Positions 60,950 to 64,000 of a stretch of DNA of 64,000 nt are shown here, piece after piece. The DNA comes from Anderseniella sp963759095 (GTDB taxonomy: Bacteria; Pseudomonadota; Alphaproteobacteria; Rhizobiales; Aestuariivirgaceae), in NCBI GenBank assembly GCA_963759095.1, contig CAVWYF010000018.1, forward strand, positions 1-64,000. Direction: 5' to 3'. The notes beneath the pieces were generated by a model. It ran no database searches, had not been told where the DNA came from, and saw nothing but the letters and a program-made list of their open reading frames with translations. The translations under genes and the position numbers were made by a program. Numbering within the stretch: position 1 is the first letter of the stretch; every line of letters starts with the position of its first letter.

Positions 60950-60975
60950 GACATGGGTTCAATTGAACCCATGTC
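60950..60975. repeat. 26-bp perfect palindrome, hairpin 1 type
   Basis: GACATGGGTTC and its mirror meet at AATT, giving a perfect 26-bp palindrome. The ATGGGTTCAATTGAACCCAT centre is identical to hairpin 1 at 35326-35366. It follows the DUF533 gene by 26 bp and could end its transcript. Confidence 0.8.
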
Positions 60976-61012
60976 CGCTCTACACGTGCACATCCGGTTT
61001 ATCGCAGGTGCT

Positions 61013-61055
61013 CTAGAGCCATCCAACGCTTCTATCTGAGCGTGAACGGCTCTAG
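61013..61055. repeat. Imperfect hairpin between DUF533 gene and ccr
   Basis: CTAGAGCC (61013-61020) pairs with GGCTCTAG (61048-61055), with weaker pairing inside. The right arm covers the TAG stop of the leftward ccr gene. It may serve as a bidirectional terminator. It is flanked by CTAG on both sides, like other repeats of the window. Confidence 0.6.
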
Positions 61056-62353
61056 CTGCCACACGCCTCGAGAACGTCTTCAAACGTGCGCAGGCCCGTG
61101 GTCGGTGCATTGACCAGCACTGCCATGTTTCCTGGCAAATGTTTGTTTTGACGCATGCGCATGTGGCCTTTGGGGATATCGTTCCAGTCATAGACTTCCG
61201 ACATGCACGGGTCGATACGGCGGTTGATGACCAACCGGTTCGCCTGACTCGCCTGCATCAGGTTGGCAAAATGGGATCCCTGGACACGCTTTTGGTGCAT
61301 CCAGACATAGCGTGCATCCATGGTAAGATTGTAGCCGGTCGTGCCGGCGCAGAACACAATCATGCCACCGCGCTTGCAGACCAGCGTCGAGACCGGGAAG
61401 GTTGCTTCGCCGGGGTGTTCAAACACCATGTCGACATTGTTGCCCTTGCCGGTGATGTCCCAGATTGCCTTGCCGAATTCACGGGCCGACTTGGCCCATG
61501 TATTGTATTCGGGTGTATTGACGGTGGGCAACTGACCCCAGCAATCGAAATTCTTGCGGTTGATGACGCCCTTCGCACCGAGACCCAGTACAAAATCTGT
61601 CTTGTCGTCTTCAGAGATGACACCGATGGCGTTGGCACCGGACGTGGCGATCAGCTGGACGGCCATTGACCCAAGACCACCGGATGCACCCCATACCAGC
61701 ACGTTCTGGCCCGGCTTCAGCGTATGTGGGCGATGGCCGAACAACATGCGGTAGGCAGTGGCCAGCGTGAGCGTGTAGCAGGCACCTTCTTCCCATGTCA
61801 GATGCTGCGGCCGCGGCATGAGCTGGCGAGCCTGGACCCGGCAGAACTGCGCGAACGACCCATCAGGTGTTTCATACCCCCATATGCGCTGGGAGGTAGA
61901 GAACATCGGATCCCCACCATTGCACTCTTCGTCGTCGCCGGCATCCTGGTTGCAGTGAATGACCACTTCGTCGCCAACTTTCCAGCGCGTCACCTTCCGG
62001 CCAACGGCCCAGACGATGCCCGACGCATCAGACCCTGCAATATGGTAGGGGTTCTTGTGGCCATCGATTGGTGAAAGCGGTATGCCGAGCGATGCCCACA
62101 CCCCATTGTAGTTCACACCTGCAGCCATCACCAGCACAAGCACTTCGTCGGAATCAATCTCCCATGTCGGCACCACCTCGACCTGCATGGCGGTATCAGG
62201 TTCGCCGTGGCGTTCCTGACGAATGGTCCAGGCATACATTTCCTTGGGGACATGCCCGAGCGGCGGAATCTCACCGATCTCATAAAGGTCCTTGCGCGCA
62301 GCACTGGAATTTGCTGCCGGTTCTGCCGTGTCGCGTACCGCTGATACACCCAT
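61052..62353 (-). CDS. ccrA: Crotonyl-CoA carboxylase/reductase
   Basis: This 433-residue enzyme carboxylates and reduces crotonyl-CoA to (2S)-ethylmalonyl-CoA with NADPH, the key step of the ethylmalonyl-CoA pathway. Marks are YEIGEIPPLGHVPKEMYAW at the N-terminus, GSDASGIVWAVG, HCNQDAGDDEECNGGDPM, WGASGGLGSMAVQL, GVINRKNFDCWGQLP, FEHPGEATFPVS and GSHFANLMQASQANRL. These are hallmarks of Ccr within the MDR family. AGGAGA precedes the ATG. It diverges from a small membrane protein gene and ecm. Confidence 0.95.
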   Translation of the reverse strand: MGVSAVRDTAEPAANSSAARKDLYEIGEIPPLGHVPKEMYAWTIRQERHGEPDTAMQVEVVPTWEIDSDEVLVLVMAAGVNYNGVWASLGIPLSPIDGHKNPYHIAGSDASGIVWAVGRKVTRWKVGDEVVIHCNQDAGDDEECNGGDPMFSTSQRIWGYETPDGSFAQFCRVQARQLMPRPQHLTWEEGACYTLTLATAYRMLFGHRPHTLKPGQNVLVWGASGGLGSMAVQLIATSGANAIGVISEDDKTDFVLGLGAKGVINRKNFDCWGQLPTVNTPEYNTWAKSAREFGKAIWDITGKGNNVDMVFEHPGEATFPVSTLVCKRGGMIVFCAGTTGYNLTMDARYVWMHQKRVQGSHFANLMQASQANRLVINRRIDPCMSEVYDWNDIPKGHMRMRQNKHLPGNMAVLVNAPTTGLRTFEDVLEACGS

Positions 62354-62519
62354 AATTGATCTCCTGCATAAAATTCCGGCATAGCATCGGGTAGATAATG
62401 CTGCATTGCAACAAAGAATTTATCTAATTAAAATTTTCCATGACCTGTTTACCTGTTGGCAACCTCGATGGCCTAATATCGAATTTCCGCATCTAGAACG
62501 ATGATTTCAGGCAGCAGAC

Positions 62520-62858
62520 ATGAATGACTTTCTGAGCCTTTTTGGCGTTTACATTCACTGGGGTTCGTATTTGCCGTTCGCCAATAGCGATCTTGGCACG
62601 ACGCCGTTGTTAATCGTTTGTGCAATGTGCCTGGCGGGCACCACCATCATCAATTCCTACATAAAATTCAGTTCTCTTTTCAACACGGTAATGAATTTTT
62701 CTGGCCTCTTTGCGGGTGCCTATATCGCCAACGTTTTTGCCCGCACCTTCCACATTCCAGGCATTGACGGCATGGTGATGATTGCCGTGGCAGCCAATAT
62801 CGGCATGGCCGTGGCCGCGATGATGCTGCTGATATATTACCGCAACTCCACCAACTAG
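62520..62858 (+). CDS. Small membrane protein between ccr and ecm
   Basis: This 112-residue protein has about three membrane helices (TPLLIVCAMCLAGTTII, TVMNFSGLFAGAYIANVF and MVMIAVAANIGMAVAAMML). I do not know the family. It is in the ccr-ecm spacer and reads like ecm. The ATG is preceded by AGGCAGCAG, a weak ribosome site. The strong, regular hydrophobic pattern and lack of other features suggest a real small inner-membrane protein. A metabolic link to the pathway is inferred only from location. Confidence 0.6.
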   Translation: MNDFLSLFGVYIHWGSYLPFANSDLGTTPLLIVCAMCLAGTTIINSYIKFSSLFNTVMNFSGLFAGAYIANVFARTFHIPGIDGMVMIAVAANIGMAVAAMMLLIYYRNSTN

Positions 62859-63066
62859 GCATTCCCTCCAATTTTTCTGCGAGTTTCGCGGCTGAAGGCA
62901 CCCGTGTGTCCCGACTAATCTCAAAGTCTGGTTGCGCTGCAATAAAGTTCATGCTTCGATTATCGGCAATTGCCTGATTAATACCTTCGGTATAAGTGCA
63001 GCGCAGCAAGCGTTGCGTTTTTCAATGCAGGCCCATGAGATAACGAGCAACCGGATCAGCAGTTCG

Positions 63067-64000
63067 ATGAGTGACCAGACAATTCGTGATCGCCCGTGGA
63101 TTTTCCGTACCTATGCCGGGCATTCCACGGCTGAAGCCAGCAATGAACTTTACCGGCGCAATCTTGACAAAGGCCAGACGGGCCTGTCGGTAGCCTTCGA
63201 TCTGCCGACCCAGACCGGCTACGACAGTGATCATTTGCTGGCGTGCGGTGAGGTTGGCAAGGTCGGTGTGCCGGTGTCGCACATTGGCGATATGCGGGCC
63301 CTGTTCAAGGATATTCCGCTGGAGCGGATGAACACGTCGATGACGATCAACGCGACAGCCGCCTGGTTGCTGGCGCTGTATGTTGCCGTTGCCGAAGAGC
63401 AGGGTGCCTCGCGTGGCAGTCTCACCGGCACCACGCAGAACGATATCATCAAGGAGTATCTGTCACGCGGCACTTACGTGTTCCCGCCGCAGCCGTCGAT
63501 GCGGCTCATTACCGATACAATCACCTGGTCGCGCATTGAGTGTCCCAAGTGGAATCCGATGAATGTGTGCTCCTACCATCTGCAGGAAGCCGGCGCCACG
63601 CCGGCGCAGGAACTGGCCTTTGCGCTGGCAACCGCCATTGCCGTTCTGGACGGTGTGAAAGCATCCGGGCAGGTGCCGGATGACGATTTCCCCATGATCG
63701 TGGGCCGCATCAGCTTTTTCGTGAACGCAGGTATCAAATTCATCACTGAACTGTCAAAAATGCGGGCATTCACCGAGTTGTGGGATGAAATCTGCCGAAC
63801 CCGTTATGGTGTCGAGGATGAAAAACTGCGCCGGTTCCGCTATGGCGTGCAGGTCAACTCGCTCGGGTTGACCGAACAGCAGCCTGAAAACAATGTCTAT
63901 CGCATCCTGATCGAAATGCTGGCCGTGGTCCTGTCAAAGAACGCGCGCGCGCGGGCTGTGCAGTTGCCGGCATGGAACGAAGCGCTCGGTCTGCCGCGCG
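63067..64000 (+). CDS. ecm: Ethylmalonyl-CoA mutase, cut off by window edge
   Basis: About 311 residues are visible from ATG 63067. The pattern is that of ethylmalonyl-CoA mutase (MeaA/Ecm), which rearranges ethylmalonyl-CoA to methylsuccinyl-CoA with adenosylcobalamin. Marks are RPWIFRTYAGHSTAEASNELYRRNL, LSVAFDLPTQTGYDSDH, MNTSMTINATAAWLLALY, GTTQNDIIKEYLSRGTY and WNPMNVCSYHLQEAGATP. The cobalamin-binding C-terminal domain lies beyond the window. Clustering with Ccr agrees with the pathway. Confidence 0.93.
   Translation, partial: MSDQTIRDRPWIFRTYAGHSTAEASNELYRRNLDKGQTGLSVAFDLPTQTGYDSDHLLACGEVGKVGVPVSHIGDMRALFKDIPLERMNTSMTINATAAWLLALYVAVAEEQGASRGSLTGTTQNDIIKEYLSRGTYVFPPQPSMRLITDTITWSRIECPKWNPMNVCSYHLQEAGATPAQELAFALATAIAVLDGVKASGQVPDDDFPMIVGRISFFVNAGIKFITELSKMRAFTELWDEICRTRYGVEDEKLRRFRYGVQVNSLGLTEQQPENNVYRILIEMLAVVLSKNARARAVQLPAWNEALGLPR

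Noticed and set aside
1..64000. CRISPR arrays
   Set aside because: I saw no regularly spaced direct repeats; the repeated sequences found are palindromic and dispersed.

Overview
The window is a 64 kb stretch of an alphaproteobacterial chromosome, most likely from a marine or soil member of the Hyphomicrobiales. The evidence is the haem-synthesis block that includes an alphaproteobacterial Mic60-like protein, an IalB-family periplasmic protein, a HIG1-type small membrane protein, and the ethylmalonyl-CoA pathway enzymes Ccr and Ecm. Genes are dense, mostly high in GC, and use ATG, GTG and TTG starts. The exact genus cannot be read from the sequence.

Region by region. (1) 1-2372: glutamine amidotransferase (cut by the window edge), an SDR, a 264-bp palindromic MITE-like repeat, and a GlcG/HbpS-type protein. 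(2) 2371-10755: an accessory island. A second repeat element abuts an IS5-type end at a CTAG site. Inside are a YCII-domain protein, an AT-rich spacer, a small membrane protein, a 1136-residue RTX/LamG secreted protein, a small peptide with lasso-leader-like features, a complete IS1182-type element and an IS5-type transposase. The far end of that IS5 element is again at CTAG. (3) 10752-21370: a cupin protein, then a leftward set of M20 peptidase, SDR, ketopantoate reductase-like, creatininase-like and MarR genes. It diverges from a complete rightward Dpp/Opp-type ABC importer. (4) 21379-26374: MnmD, a frameshifted FAD oxidoreductase, a ComEC-like MBL hydrolase and an M20D amidohydrolase. (5) 26463-36136: a second complete peptide-type ABC importer (leftward), then Gfo/Idh/MocA, secreted, class II aldolase and atypical SDR proteins. 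(6) 36477-44914: tRNA-Thr(CGT); the leftward block HemY-like, HemD-Mic60 fusion and HemC; the rightward block TsaD, GpsA, EVE and methyltransferase. (7) 45033-58744: Acs, L,D-transpeptidase, RlmN, IalB, quinone reductase, LysR with a GcvT-like protein, YkvA, two SDRs, HIG1 and an acyl-CoA dehydrogenase. (8) 58848-64000: a second MITE copy, a DMT exporter, a DUF533 protein, Ccr, a small membrane protein and the start of Ecm.

Metabolically, Acs makes acetyl-CoA and Ccr and Ecm belong to the ethylmalonyl-CoA route of C2 assimilation. The two peptide-type importers sit beside amide- and peptide-hydrolysing enzymes, which suggests scavenging of organic nitrogen. The haem genes and the tsaD-gpsA genes are divergent housekeeping operons.

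The window also carries an unusual number of palindromic repeats. Two 264-bp MITE copies have their central 51 bp in opposite orientations. A third relative shares the body but has different ends. A two-hairpin repeat recurs whole or in part at five or six places. Several repeats and IS ends lie at CTAG or directly on stop codons. The most interesting single items are the invertible-looking repeat core, the orphan lasso-like peptide gene, the HemD-Mic60 fusion with an internal start site, and the 8-kb segment bounded by IS5-type ends.
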